NCBI GenBank assembly: GCA_902629125.1
Contig: CACOPQ010000001.1
Coordinates: forward strand, 1-64,000
From: an uncultured Alphaproteobacteria bacterium
Lineage (GTDB): Bacteria; Pseudomonadota; Alphaproteobacteria; Thalassobaculales; Thalassobaculaceae
Direction of reading: 5' to 3'
Length of the DNA stretch: 64,000 nt
Shown: positions 19,173 through 28,845 of the stretch, one piece after another
Numbering within the stretch: position 1 is the first letter of the stretch
Layout: each line of letters starts with the position of its first letter
The notes under the pieces: model-generated
The model's database searches: none
Told to the model about the DNA's origin: nothing
Seen by the model: the letters and a program-made list of their open reading frames with translations, nothing else
Made by a program: the position numbers and the translations under genes

Positions 19173-20030
19173 ATGCAAAACCCTAAGCTTAACTTAAGCC
19201 CAGTATCCAATGCTCTAGGCGTTGAGATTATGGATATCTCAATCGAGGATGCTCTTAAACCACATATATTCAAACAAATATACGCGGCTTTTCTTAAGCA
19301 TCACCTTATCCTTTTCAATAACATAGATTTGAGCCCAGCACTTCAAGTTGAATTTGCCAAAAAGTTTGGGGATGTTCAGGTGCACGTAATGAACCAATAT
19401 CACGGTTATGGCCACCCCGAAATTTACCTACTCACAAATTTGGGAGAGGACGGAAAACCAAATGGCAAGCACCCAGACAAAGGAACGATGTATTGGCATA
19501 CAGATGGATCTTGGCGAAAAAAAACAGGACATGCAACAATGATGTATTCTGAGATTGTGCCAGCACATGGAGGGCAAACTCATTTTTGCAATATGAATAA
19601 GGTTTTTGAAAACCTCACTGAAAACACGAGGAAAAGACTTGAAGGCTTGAAAGCTATTCATAATTTAGATTTTTCAAGAACTCGGCGCCATGGGGAAGAC
19701 CCCATGACAACAGAACAACGCGCTGAAGTTCCGCCAGTTGCGCACCCAATTATTCGACTTCACCCAGAGACGAATTTGAAGTCAATTTTTCTTGGGGACC
19801 ATGCAGAAACTATTGAGGGATGGAATTACGACGCCGGCAGAAATTTTATAGACGAGATAAGTGCAGAGATTACGCCAAAGGAACTCATTTACAAACATCA
19901 GTGGCAACCAAAACAAATAGCTATTTGGGACAACCGTTGTCTCTTACATAGGGCGACGCCCTATGACACAAAGAAAGAAAAAAGAGTCATGAGGCGTTGC
20001 ACTATAAATGGAGATCAACCATATGGTTAA
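19173..20030 (+). CDS. TauD/TfdA-family dioxygenase
   Basis: YWHTDGSWRK (HxD), GGQTHFCNM, WDNRCLLHRATPYD, RRCTINGDQPYG. Confidence 0.9.
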   Translation: MQNPKLNLSPVSNALGVEIMDISIEDALKPHIFKQIYAAFLKHHLILFNNIDLSPALQVEFAKKFGDVQVHVMNQYHGYGHPEIYLLTNLGEDGKPNGKHPDKGTMYWHTDGSWRKKTGHATMMYSEIVPAHGGQTHFCNMNKVFENLTENTRKRLEGLKAIHNLDFSRTRRHGEDPMTTEQRAEVPPVAHPIIRLHPETNLKSIFLGDHAETIEGWNYDAGRNFIDEISAEITPKELIYKHQWQPKQIAIWDNRCLLHRATPYDTKKEKRVMRRCTINGDQPYG

Positions 20031-20069
20031 GTGACGCAATGGTTCTGATAGCGAGATACGGAGAATATC

Positions 20070-20549
20070 ATGATTAAGGGTCTTCATCATAATGCGTATA
20101 GATGCAGGGATTCTGAAGAAACACGGAGATTTTACCAAGATTTTCTTGGCCTAAAGCTCAAAAACGCTTTTGAAATAGAGACCACACAAACCGGCCGGGA
20201 AACAAGCGTGCTTCACTCGTTTTACGAAATGGGCGATGGATCCTCACTCGCTTTCTTCGAGGCACCCGATCGACCGTTTGAATTTAAGAAACAACATGAC
20301 TTCGATCTTCATATAGCGCTCGAGGTCAGCCGCGACTTTCTATTGACGATGTTCGAAAAAGGGAAAAAAGAAGGGATCGAAACACGTGGTATCTCTGATC
20401 ACGGTTTTATAGATTCGATTTATTTCCGAGATCCAAATGGTTATGTCATTGAACTGACGGCAAAGAAGGATGATTTGGGCGGAAACAGCCGTACCGAACA
20501 CAGCCCAGAAGAAGTTCTATCTCGCTGGCAAAATAAAAAGATAGTCTAG
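20070..20549 (+). CDS. VOC family (glyoxalase/dioxygenase-fold) protein
   Basis: GLHHNAYRCRDSEETRRFYQDFLGLKL; HGFIDSIYFRDPNGYVIELTAK. Confidence 0.85.
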   Translation: MIKGLHHNAYRCRDSEETRRFYQDFLGLKLKNAFEIETTQTGRETSVLHSFYEMGDGSSLAFFEAPDRPFEFKKQHDFDLHIALEVSRDFLLTMFEKGKKEGIETRGISDHGFIDSIYFRDPNGYVIELTAKKDDLGGNSRTEHSPEEVLSRWQNKKIV

Positions 20550-20561
20550 CGGCACATTAAG

Positions 20562-20942
20562 TTAGCCATCATTAGATTTACCATTCCTCTCTATCTCGTC
20601 TATATATGCATCATAATCATGAACCTTGCTGTAATATAGCTCCATTGCCGATTTATAGTTTTCTTTGGCAGCATCATCTCGCGACCGCAAAACCTTTTCC
20701 AGCAAAATTCGAATGAGATACAGTGCACCTAACCCTAGACAAGCAAGGCCAATCCCCCACCAACCGAATGCCCAAATCGCCAAAACTGTCCCTATAACCA
20801 CTATAACGGAACTCAGACCCTCCGATAGCAATATATCCCTCAAGCTACTTTTGCTCAGATCTGCTTCTTCAATACCAAAGTCTTGTGGAATTGGTCTTTT
20901 GGGTGCCTTCACCACAATCAGTGGTCCGAATAAAAATGACAA
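20562..20942 (-). CDS. hypothetical membrane protein
   Basis: 126-aa ORF in a gap between same-strand/converging genes; hydrophobic segments SSVIVVIGTVLAIWAFGWWGIGLACLGLGALYLIRI. Confidence 0.55.
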   Translation of the reverse strand: MSFLFGPLIVVKAPKRPIPQDFGIEEADLSKSSLRDILLSEGLSSVIVVIGTVLAIWAFGWWGIGLACLGLGALYLIRILLEKVLRSRDDAAKENYKSAMELYYSKVHDYDAYIDEIERNGKSNDG

Positions 20943-20955
20943 AACAGCTTTGCAA

Positions 20956-22080
20956 TCACAACGCGTTTACCTCATTTGTTGAGATTATGAACTGGTCAAG
21001 TTCATCCCAGCGGGCATTGAACCCTAAGCCAGGAGTGTCATCCAATGATACTTGGTCTGACTGGGAATTAAACAATTCATGAGGCTCAACTGCAAAAGTA
21101 ATGAAAGCAGTTTCTAAAGGGGGAGGAGTGACTCGAGAAGCAGCTAGGTGAGCCGTTGCGTAGTAGCCTGGCCCCCAATAGAAACAATGAGGTATAACAG
21201 TTACTGGATAAACTTCGGCTAAAGCGAAAATTTTTTTCATCATTGAAATGCCGCCACACTTAGTTACGCTAGGTTGCAAATTGTCTACTGCTTCTGTTTC
21301 CATAGCTAATTTGAATTCATGAAGTGTCGTAATATTTTCACCTGCTGATATCGGGACTCCTTCAAGACGTACTTCGGCAAGACCTTCAAAATCCTCTGGC
21401 GGCCACACGGGTTCCTCAAGCCAATGAAAACCATCCTCTAAAATCTCCTGAGCAACTTCACGTGCTTCAGCAATAGTCCACGGGCAGTTAACATCAAGAC
21501 AAATTTTATCATCTAGGTCCACTGCGGTGCGAGCAGCTCTGAATGCTGGAATTGTTGTTTCGTGAAGTTTGATTGTCCTAAAACCATAACTTCTAGCCCG
21601 TTCCACGTTCTGAGCCACAGCATCAGAATCTCCCCCATAACGCATTAGACTTGCATATTTGGTTAAAACACCACTCTCGCCGCCTAGTAATTTATACAGT
21701 GGTAAATGTGCCCTTTGTGCAGCCAAATCCCAAAGCGCTGTATCTATTGCAGATAATGCGTACATAATTGGTCCTGACCTTCCAAGGCCGTGCAAAGGGC
21801 GTTCCAGTTCTGCGATCCTGTGATTTATAGCCACAGAATCTTTGCCAATCAACATGGGGGCTAAAATCTGATTTATAACTGCTTCACTTCCAGGAGCCAT
21901 TACATGTCCGAAGGCCTCCCCCCATCCCTCCAAACCGTCCGAGGTTTTGATGCTAACCATGACACATTCCATTTTGGTCCACGCATCCAAACTTGGCCGC
22001 ATACCATGTCTTGGCCCACCTGTTTCAAATGGAAGAGAAACTCTAATTGAACGTATACTGTGAATTTTTGTCATCGACAC
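20956..22080 (-). CDS. mandelate racemase/muconate lactonizing enzyme family protein (enolase superfamily), KxH variant
   Basis: TIKLHETTI, ICLDVNCPW, WLEEPVWPPED, ISAGEN, VIPHCFYWGPGY. Confidence 0.87.
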   Translation of the reverse strand: MSMTKIHSIRSIRVSLPFETGGPRHGMRPSLDAWTKMECVMVSIKTSDGLEGWGEAFGHVMAPGSEAVINQILAPMLIGKDSVAINHRIAELERPLHGLGRSGPIMYALSAIDTALWDLAAQRAHLPLYKLLGGESGVLTKYASLMRYGGDSDAVAQNVERARSYGFRTIKLHETTIPAFRAARTAVDLDDKICLDVNCPWTIAEAREVAQEILEDGFHWLEEPVWPPEDFEGLAEVRLEGVPISAGENITTLHEFKLAMETEAVDNLQPSVTKCGGISMMKKIFALAEVYPVTVIPHCFYWGPGYYATAHLAASRVTPPPLETAFITFAVEPHELFNSQSDQVSLDDTPGLGFNARWDELDQFIISTNEVNAL

Positions 22081-22204
22081 ACTCCATGATGGATAAGTTT
22101 GAGATCACGAAGATTTCTAAAATACAAATAATATTACACTTACGCCAATTTAAAGTAAGAATATCTTCACACCACCGTTAACCTAAGGTATCTATCTAAT
22201 TAAT

Positions 22205-22281
22205 GGCCCCGTAGCTCAGCAGGATAGAGCGACAGATTCCTAATCTGTAGGTCACAGGTTCGAATCCTGTCGGGGTCACCA
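22205..22281 (+). tRNA. tRNA-Arg (anticodon CCT), CCA encoded
   Basis: Cloverleaf read by eye: GGCCCCG/CGGGGTC acceptor, D-arm GCTC..GAGC, ACAGA-TTCCTAA-TCTGT anticodon arm, ACAGG-TTCGAAT-CCTGT T-arm, ACCA end. Confidence 0.95.
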
Positions 22282-22354
22282 CGTTGCGCAAGACTTTCTA
22301 ACTTTTAATCCGGTTTTGGCGCGTTCCCCTAGTTTCCAACTCTCGCAATCACCT

Positions 22355-24035
22355 TTAATCACAACAATTTTCCTTTGTTCGACAAAAACAGGAAACGGTT
22401 ATCGAACTATCAGCTATTGCCTTAGCCGCCTCTAATTCTTCTTTTATCGAATTTAACGCCGCTGTATTACCTGCGCGTTCGCAGCATTCAACATACCCAA
22501 GAAGGCTCCAGATGTTCCCAGCATGCTGTGAAGGTCTGACTAGTGTATCATCTAGCCCCAAATCAGCACTGTAGACAGACATTGCCTCCTCAACTTTATT
22601 TTGCTCTAGCAACAATGCTCCAAGCGCATGACGAGGAGGCATCATCCATGACCATGGTTCCGAATAATTAAGATTGTCATAGCATGTCACGGCCTGGCGC
22701 AAACTTTTGAAAGCTTCGTCATAGTTTTCTCTCCTGTATTCAAGCTCACCAGTTAGCATTTTATCTGCAACTTGCAGAATATCTTTAGAATCGTTATGGA
22801 AAACGATTCTCTCTTCAGGAAGTGCGGCTATAGCGGCTCTTAACTTTACTTGCTGCGCTAACGCTTCATCGATGTTGCCTAATACGGCATGTGCTATACC
22901 CCTAGCATACTGCCATATTGCAAAAGTTACACAGAAAAGCTGTGGGTCCGATGGTAACGGTTCGTCTAAAATCTCTTGCCATTTTCCAAATCTTATTAAG
23001 ACGTGCGCCTTCATTCCGCTAAATGCTTCCAGATAGTTCACTAAGAAAGCGTGGTCGTTCAAAAGATATTCTGGGAGCACGATAGATTGCATTTGTTCTG
23101 CTGCTCTTATCGCCGGTTCATATTGACCAGCAAACATTGCTCCGTAGACCTGAAAATGAATATTATGGAGGAGGTAGATATAGTAAATGCCAAGTTCACT
23201 ATCTACTTCTAGATACTTTTTGTCTGCATCGGCAGCTTCAATGTTTGAAGCTATTACTTTTTCATATTGTCCGCAAAGCACATATATGTGAGATGGCATG
23301 TGTATGAGATGACCAGATCCAGGAACAAGTGGGCGTAGTTTGTCAGACGCGGCAAGAGCACGCTCAGGTTCTGGCGACATTTCCATTATATGAATATAAA
23401 AATGTAATAAGCCCGCATGCGGCGCATCATTATTGATTTCAATCCGCTTAAGTGCAACCTCGACAATTTCTATAGCTTCCTCGGTATCCGTTCCCTCTGC
23501 AGGCACTCGATTCTGCAGATCCCAAAGTTGCCAAGGCGTCCGCACGATTAAAGCCTCGGCTGTAAGCGCACATACGTCGTAATCTTCAGCAAAATGCTTG
23601 TAAACCTCGCGCATCGCGTTAGCGTAATCATCATCCCAACGAGTTAACTCTTCTGGGTCACTTATTTTCCCAGATTGGAACCGAGAGCAAAGTGCAATAC
23701 ACAAGGCTCTTTCAATCTCCGTCAGGTCTTGGCTATTCGCTAATTCTTTTGCTTTTTGGGAGTATTCAAAACAAGTCTGTATTGCACCAGGTCGCCCCGA
23801 TGGTGACATTTTCTCCCAGGGAATATTGTAATAAGGGCCGGTAGCATACGCGACCCCCCCAGTATCCCATAGCACAATCTGGATCAAGTTCTATCATTTT
23901 ATCAAAGCATCGTAACGCTTCCTTATGATGGAAGGCATAACACCAATTTAAACCACGATTGAACCAAATCTCTGCTTCTCTTGATTTGGTGGTTATGTCC
24001 CGCGTATACGGACCGGTATCAAAATAGGGTTCCAT
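22355..24035 (-). pseudogene. TPR-repeat protein gene split by a single-base frameshift at a G7 tract
   Basis: ORF 23766-24110 (…IWFNRGLNWCYAFHHKEALRCFDKMIELDPDCAMGYWG) continues in another frame as ORF 22355-23887 (…GVAYATGPYYNIPWEKMSPSG…); removing one G from the C7/G7 run at 23854-23860 gives MGYWGVAYATGPYYN. Confidence 0.8.
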
Positions 24036-24234
24036 TAAAAGTCCTTTTAAATTTCTCGTGGCGATTTCGTTGAAGTAACATTGTGAAGGAGAGCAAAAGA
24101 TTAGCACCACTTTTAATTAACTCAATAATTAAACGCGTTTTAATAATAATTGAAATTGATGGAAGAAGAACGCTTTTTCTAGCGCATCAGTAATAATCAA
24201 GCATACGCTATTAAAAAAACAAGAAGTTTTAGAG

Positions 24235-24254
24235 CACTATAAATTGTTATAGTG
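24235..24254. repeat. perfect 8-bp inverted repeat CACTATAA-ATTG-TTATAGTG
   Basis: Read directly; about 40 nt upstream of the GTG start at 24294. Confidence 0.55.
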
Positions 24255-24293
24255 TCTAATTAACGTGGTCCTTTATTCGATTAGGGGGAAAAA

Positions 24294-25304
24294 GTGTTAA
24301 TCAGTAAAGAAAAAGCTAGTATCGCGATCTATGGTGCTGGCGCGATAGGAGGGCACCTAGGAGCGATGCTAAGTAAAGCTGGATTTGAGGTCAGTTTAAT
24401 AGCGCGTGGAGATCATCTCAAAGCAATGGAGCAAAATGGATTGAGGTTAATTGCAAAGGATCAAGACTTCATCACACGACCGAGAGTAACTAGTGATCCT
24501 TTTGAACTTGGACCTCAGGATTACGTGATAATGTCATTAAAATCATATCAAGCGCCTGATGTCGTTGAGCAAATGCAGCCACTTCTTGGAGAGAATACAA
24601 CTGTCGCAACAGCAATGAACGGTATTCCATGGTGGTATTTTTATGGATTACCAGGTCAGTGGGAGAATTATAAAATAAAAACCGTTGATCCAGACGGTAA
24701 ACAATGGGCCGGCATTCGGCCTGAGCGTGCAATAGGTTGCATCACCTACGTCGCAAGCGAAGTAATAGAACCCGGAATAGTAAAAACCATTAGTCCAAGT
24801 TACCAATATCAAATTGGTGAGCCTGACGGTTCCGATTCCTCTCGCTGTAAGTTGTTACAGCGGATGATTGTTGCTGCTGGTATAAATTGCGACATTAAAC
24901 CCAATATTCGAAGGGATATTTGGATTAAAGTGATGGGTAACGTTGCTTACAATCCAACAAGCGCTTTAACCATGGCGCACACTGGGGCCATGCTTGACGA
25001 TCGCTCAATGGAGCAAGTTTTAAGACAACTAATGACCGAAGTTCTGGCAGTCGGGAAAGCACTAGGGGCAAACCCCGAAGACAAAATTGATGCTAGGCTA
25101 AATACGACACGGGAGCGAGCAGCAGCTCATAAAACTTCTATGCTTCAAGACCTAGAACGGGGACGGCCACTTGAGATAATGCCAATCATTGGAGCAACAT
25201 CTGAATTAGCCAGATTAGTCCAAGTCCCCACACCGACTATCGATACCGTGTTGGCGATTGTCAAACTACGAGCCAAGATGACAGGACAACTACCAAATAC
25301 TTAG
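24294..25304 (+). CDS. 2-dehydropantoate 2-reductase family protein
   Basis: GTG start; ASIAIYGAGAIGGHLGAMLSKAGFEVSLIARGDHL; KVMGNVAYNPTSALTMA; TSMLQDLERGRPLEI. Confidence 0.85.
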   Translation: MLISKEKASIAIYGAGAIGGHLGAMLSKAGFEVSLIARGDHLKAMEQNGLRLIAKDQDFITRPRVTSDPFELGPQDYVIMSLKSYQAPDVVEQMQPLLGENTTVATAMNGIPWWYFYGLPGQWENYKIKTVDPDGKQWAGIRPERAIGCITYVASEVIEPGIVKTISPSYQYQIGEPDGSDSSRCKLLQRMIVAAGINCDIKPNIRRDIWIKVMGNVAYNPTSALTMAHTGAMLDDRSMEQVLRQLMTEVLAVGKALGANPEDKIDARLNTTRERAAAHKTSMLQDLERGRPLEIMPIIGATSELARLVQVPTPTIDTVLAIVKLRAKMTGQLPNT

Positions 25305-25360
25305 ATTAGATGAATGAATTATAACTCAGCAACAGCGGCAGCTTTTCAATAGATCTGTCA

Positions 25361-25990
25361 TCATAATTTTGCGCTCGGTCGTTGGCTAACTGCCTCATAC
25401 CACCTCTTAGCATTTTTTGCATTGTCGGGGAGCTCTAGCTTAATCCAGTTCGCAAAATCAATAACGACCAACAAATCAATGTCTGCAACAGAATATGTGT
25501 CCCCAGCAACGAATTGATTACCGCCAATAAACTTCTCCACACCTTCTAAAAAACGCTGAACCCGCTGTTTGCCTCGTTCAGCCAAAGCCGGAATTTGTTC
25601 GTAGTTGACTGGGCCAGTAAGAGCTCGACCAGCCATTCTTGGAGCAGAATTTCTCAAGGCTTCTGACATTGCCATCAGTCCTTCCATTTCTATCCGCCAC
25701 TGCAAATCAGCTATTTTTCCTTTCTCATCATCCGTACTACCCATCAACGGTATATCTGGATACTTAGCCTCTAAAAAGCTTCTTATTCCCGCAGTGCTTG
25801 TAAGATTATTGCCATTTTCAATAGAAAGGACAGGTACTGTACAATTGGGATTTATCTTCTTGAACTCCGGACTTAATTGCTCTCCATTTTTTAAATCGAT
25901 GTCAATTGTTTCTAAATCTATATTCTTCTCCGCTATAAATATTCGCACCCTTCGAGGTGACGGCGCGGTTTTACAATCATAAAATTTCAT
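25361..25990 (-). CDS. glutathione S-transferase family protein
   Basis: MKFYDCKTAPSPRRVRIFIAEKNID; NPNCTVPVLSIENG; YSVADIDLLVVIDFANW. Confidence 0.88.
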   Translation of the reverse strand: MKFYDCKTAPSPRRVRIFIAEKNIDLETIDIDLKNGEQLSPEFKKINPNCTVPVLSIENGNNLTSTAGIRSFLEAKYPDIPLMGSTDDEKGKIADLQWRIEMEGLMAMSEALRNSAPRMAGRALTGPVNYEQIPALAERGKQRVQRFLEGVEKFIGGNQFVAGDTYSVADIDLLVVIDFANWIKLELPDNAKNAKRWYEAVSQRPSAKL

Positions 25991-26162
25991 AACTTATATC
26001 CAATTTCGCCATTGTTAATTATTTGGTTTTATTTCTTAAAATCGTCAGCCCCATCACAGAAACAGATCATTGCTATGATGTTTTAAATTGCTTTCGTTTT
26101 TTACATTTTATTGAACTGAACCTGGGAAAATGTATGTCTCGGAAAATCATCATCAAAAAAAT

Positions 26163-26966
26163 CTAGACCTGCTTCGAAAGGAAATTTTTAACAATTGAAT
26201 TAAATGATTCAATATGTTCTAGAGAAGACAAGTGCTGAGCGGGCTCCAGCCAATATAATTCAGAACCATTTATATAATCTGCCATTTGCCTAGATATATA
26301 AGTTGGTGCTCCCGGATCGTCCGGCGTAGCGATAATTAACGTTGGCACAGAAATATCTTTTAATTTTTCATTCGTATCCAAGTTACACATAGCCTGGCTA
26401 ATCTTCTTGAAAGTCGCAGGATTGAAATCTTTGAAGGTTTCAGACAAATATTTGTATCCAGGAATTTCATTTTTTATTGCATCTAAAGTAAACCAACGTC
26501 GCATTAAAACATCGTGCACGGCATCAGTTCCGTTTTCTAAAACCTGTTGCGACCGCTCTCTCCATAATTGATGCATATCTTCACTAATGAAACAGGTCGT
26601 GTTTATAAGCATTAAAGCGCTAACCAGCTCAGGATGGTTCAAAGTGAATGTTTGAGAGATCATTCCTCCCATCGAAACACCTCCGAGGATTATCTTCTTT
26701 ATTCCAAGAAAATCCAATAGAGATACTATATCACTCGCTATCAGTTCTAAACTGCAGTCAGCATCATACAGGGTACTTTGCCCATGCCCAGGCACGTCAA
26801 TTATCAACGTTTGAAAGCCCGAAAATGCTTCTTTATGAAAGTCCCAATATCTTCTGTTTGAACCAAAACAGTGAAGTAAAAGAATGACTTTTTCACCTGG
26901 CGAATCCGAGAAGTCATAAGCTATTTCAACATGATTTAGCGATATCGAGCCACTTGCCATTTTCAA
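26163..26966 (-). CDS. alpha/beta hydrolase
   Basis: LLHCFGSNRRYW, IDVPGHGQS, GGVSMGGMISQ nucleophile elbow, catalytic His AQHLSSLE. Confidence 0.87.
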   Translation of the reverse strand: MKMASGSISLNHVEIAYDFSDSPGEKVILLLHCFGSNRRYWDFHKEAFSGFQTLIIDVPGHGQSTLYDADCSLELIASDIVSLLDFLGIKKIILGGVSMGGMISQTFTLNHPELVSALMLINTTCFISEDMHQLWRERSQQVLENGTDAVHDVLMRRWFTLDAIKNEIPGYKYLSETFKDFNPATFKKISQAMCNLDTNEKLKDISVPTLIIATPDDPGAPTYISRQMADYINGSELYWLEPAQHLSSLEHIESFNSIVKNFLSKQV

Positions 26967-27020
26967 TCCTTAAGTATAGATAGTTACGACCTTGAAACGT
27001 AATAAGATGTTTAAACCGCC

Positions 27021-28043
27021 ATGATAAATATACCAAGTCATAATCGCCGTTTTGTTCTGAAAACACGCCCGACGGATCTTCCCAGCAACGAAAACTTTAG
27101 GATCGAAACGCTTCCTGTCTCTCGCCCTAAGGACGGCCACCTACTCGTGCGTGTACTATCCGTTGCACTCTCCCCATGGCAAAACCAACGCCTCAAAGAT
27201 TTTAAAAACTATACCAAACCCTTTGAAATCGGAGAACTTATTGACTGCGACGTCATTGGACAAATCATAAGCGAAGAAACAGGTGATTTTAGTCCTGGAA
27301 AATTAGTAACCGGCCGTCTAGGTTGGCAGGAGATCGCAGAAGCATCCCCCGAGGACCTTCAACTTGTCAGCAATGATTTTGAAGAAACTATGTGGCTTAC
27401 TGCGCTAAGCTCACCTGGCCTAACCGCCTATTGCGCAATGGATTTATTTGGCAGACCAATGCCAGGGCAAACATTAGTTGTTACATCGGCTGCCGGTTCC
27501 GTGGGCTCGTTTGCGATACAACTTGGTGTAATGGCCGGCATGCATGTAATTGGCATTGCTGGGACGGAAGAAAAATGTAATGTCGTAGAAGACACACTCG
27601 GCGCCAATAAATGTTTAAACTATAATGACCCATCTTTTAGTGAAAAATTAGCATCCGCATGTCCCGAAGGCGTAGATTTATTTTTTGATACACTCGGTGC
27701 CAACATTGCCGATACCGTGTTCGATAACCTAGCTAAATATGCAACCGTACTTGTTGTGGGTAGGACCAACTCAAATAACAGTGAAACACCTCACCTGGAC
27801 TATGTAAATATGCGCCAATTATGGGCGAAAGAAGCCCAAATTCAGTGTTTTTCTAGGTATTCATATCCCGAGAGATGGTCTTTTGCTCGAGAAAAGATGA
27901 TGAAACTTTGCCGCCATGGGAAGCTTAAAGAAATTAAAACGACAGCCATTGGATTTGAAAACACGCCCATGGCTTTACGCGATATGCTTTCTGGAAAAGC
28001 GCTCGGTAAAATGATTGTAAAATACTCAGAAGCAATTGGATAG
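27021..28043 (+). CDS. zinc-independent NADP-dependent oxidoreductase (MDR superfamily, leukotriene B4 12-hydroxydehydrogenase-like)
   Basis: GLTAYCAMDLFGRPMPGQTLVVTSAAGSVGSFAIQLGVMAGMHVIGIAGTEEKC. Confidence 0.87.
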   Translation: MINIPSHNRRFVLKTRPTDLPSNENFRIETLPVSRPKDGHLLVRVLSVALSPWQNQRLKDFKNYTKPFEIGELIDCDVIGQIISEETGDFSPGKLVTGRLGWQEIAEASPEDLQLVSNDFEETMWLTALSSPGLTAYCAMDLFGRPMPGQTLVVTSAAGSVGSFAIQLGVMAGMHVIGIAGTEEKCNVVEDTLGANKCLNYNDPSFSEKLASACPEGVDLFFDTLGANIADTVFDNLAKYATVLVVGRTNSNNSETPHLDYVNMRQLWAKEAQIQCFSRYSYPERWSFAREKMMKLCRHGKLKEIKTTAIGFENTPMALRDMLSGKALGKMIVKYSEAIG

Positions 28044-28048
28044 AGCAG

Positions 28049-28843
28049 ATGAAAAAAGTAAAGGTGGGAACAATCGACATAGCTTACGAATGGGATGGGC
28101 TTCAAGATGGGCCTCTCCTTATGATGGCGCACGCCATGGGCACTAGTTATAGAATTTGGGATCAGCAAATAAGTGCTCTGCAAAACAAATACAAAATATT
28201 GCGTTACGACTGGCGAGGACACGGAGCAACAAGTGCGCCCGACGGTCCATACACATTAGAAGAATTCGTCGATGATGCTGTTGGAACAATGAATGCCCTA
28301 GGCATTCAAACGGTAAACTGGGTAGGCATATCAACAGGTGGTATGATTGGCCAAGGCCTAGCGATTAAATATCCGGAGCGAATTTCATCGCTCGTTTTAT
28401 GCAACACTACATCCCAGAGCGACACGTGGTACAGAAACTGGGTTAAAGAAAGACAAGCTGTTGTCAGAGATGGCGGGATGGTTCCAGTTTGGGAAATGAC
28501 CAAGGCTTTATGGTTCAATGATAATTTTGTTGCAAAAGAAAATGCTGATTATTGCCGAATTCGGGATGTATTCGTTAAAACACCCATTCCGGGCTATTTA
28601 GGGGGAACTTCTGCTGTAGCTGACTTAGCGTACCGAGATAAACTTCACTTGATCCAATCGCCTACCAGAATTATTGCTGCAGGAGATGACCCAGTCACTC
28701 CAATCGAGAAATCGAAGGAAATACAGTCCCAAATATCTAATTCTGAACTGATCGTAATAGAGGGCCAGCGGCATTTTTCGAATGTTGAGGTACCTGAAAC
28801 TTTCAACAACGAATTGGTCCGTTGCCTCGACCAAATAATCTAA
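28049..28843 (+). CDS. alpha/beta hydrolase (3-oxoadipate enol-lactonase-like)
   Basis: YDWRGHGATSAPDGPYTLEEFVDD, VGISTGGMIGQGLAIKYPERISSLVLCNT, GQRHFSNVEVPE. Confidence 0.85.
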   Translation: MKKVKVGTIDIAYEWDGLQDGPLLMMAHAMGTSYRIWDQQISALQNKYKILRYDWRGHGATSAPDGPYTLEEFVDDAVGTMNALGIQTVNWVGISTGGMIGQGLAIKYPERISSLVLCNTTSQSDTWYRNWVKERQAVVRDGGMVPVWEMTKALWFNDNFVAKENADYCRIRDVFVKTPIPGYLGGTSAVADLAYRDKLHLIQSPTRIIAAGDDPVTPIEKSKEIQSQISNSELIVIEGQRHFSNVEVPETFNNELVRCLDQII

Positions 28844-28845
28844 CT

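Noticed and set aside
22205-22281. tRNA-Arg as an integration site or genomic-island boundary
   Set aside because: No integrase, direct repeat of the tRNA 3' end or mobile genes seen on either side.
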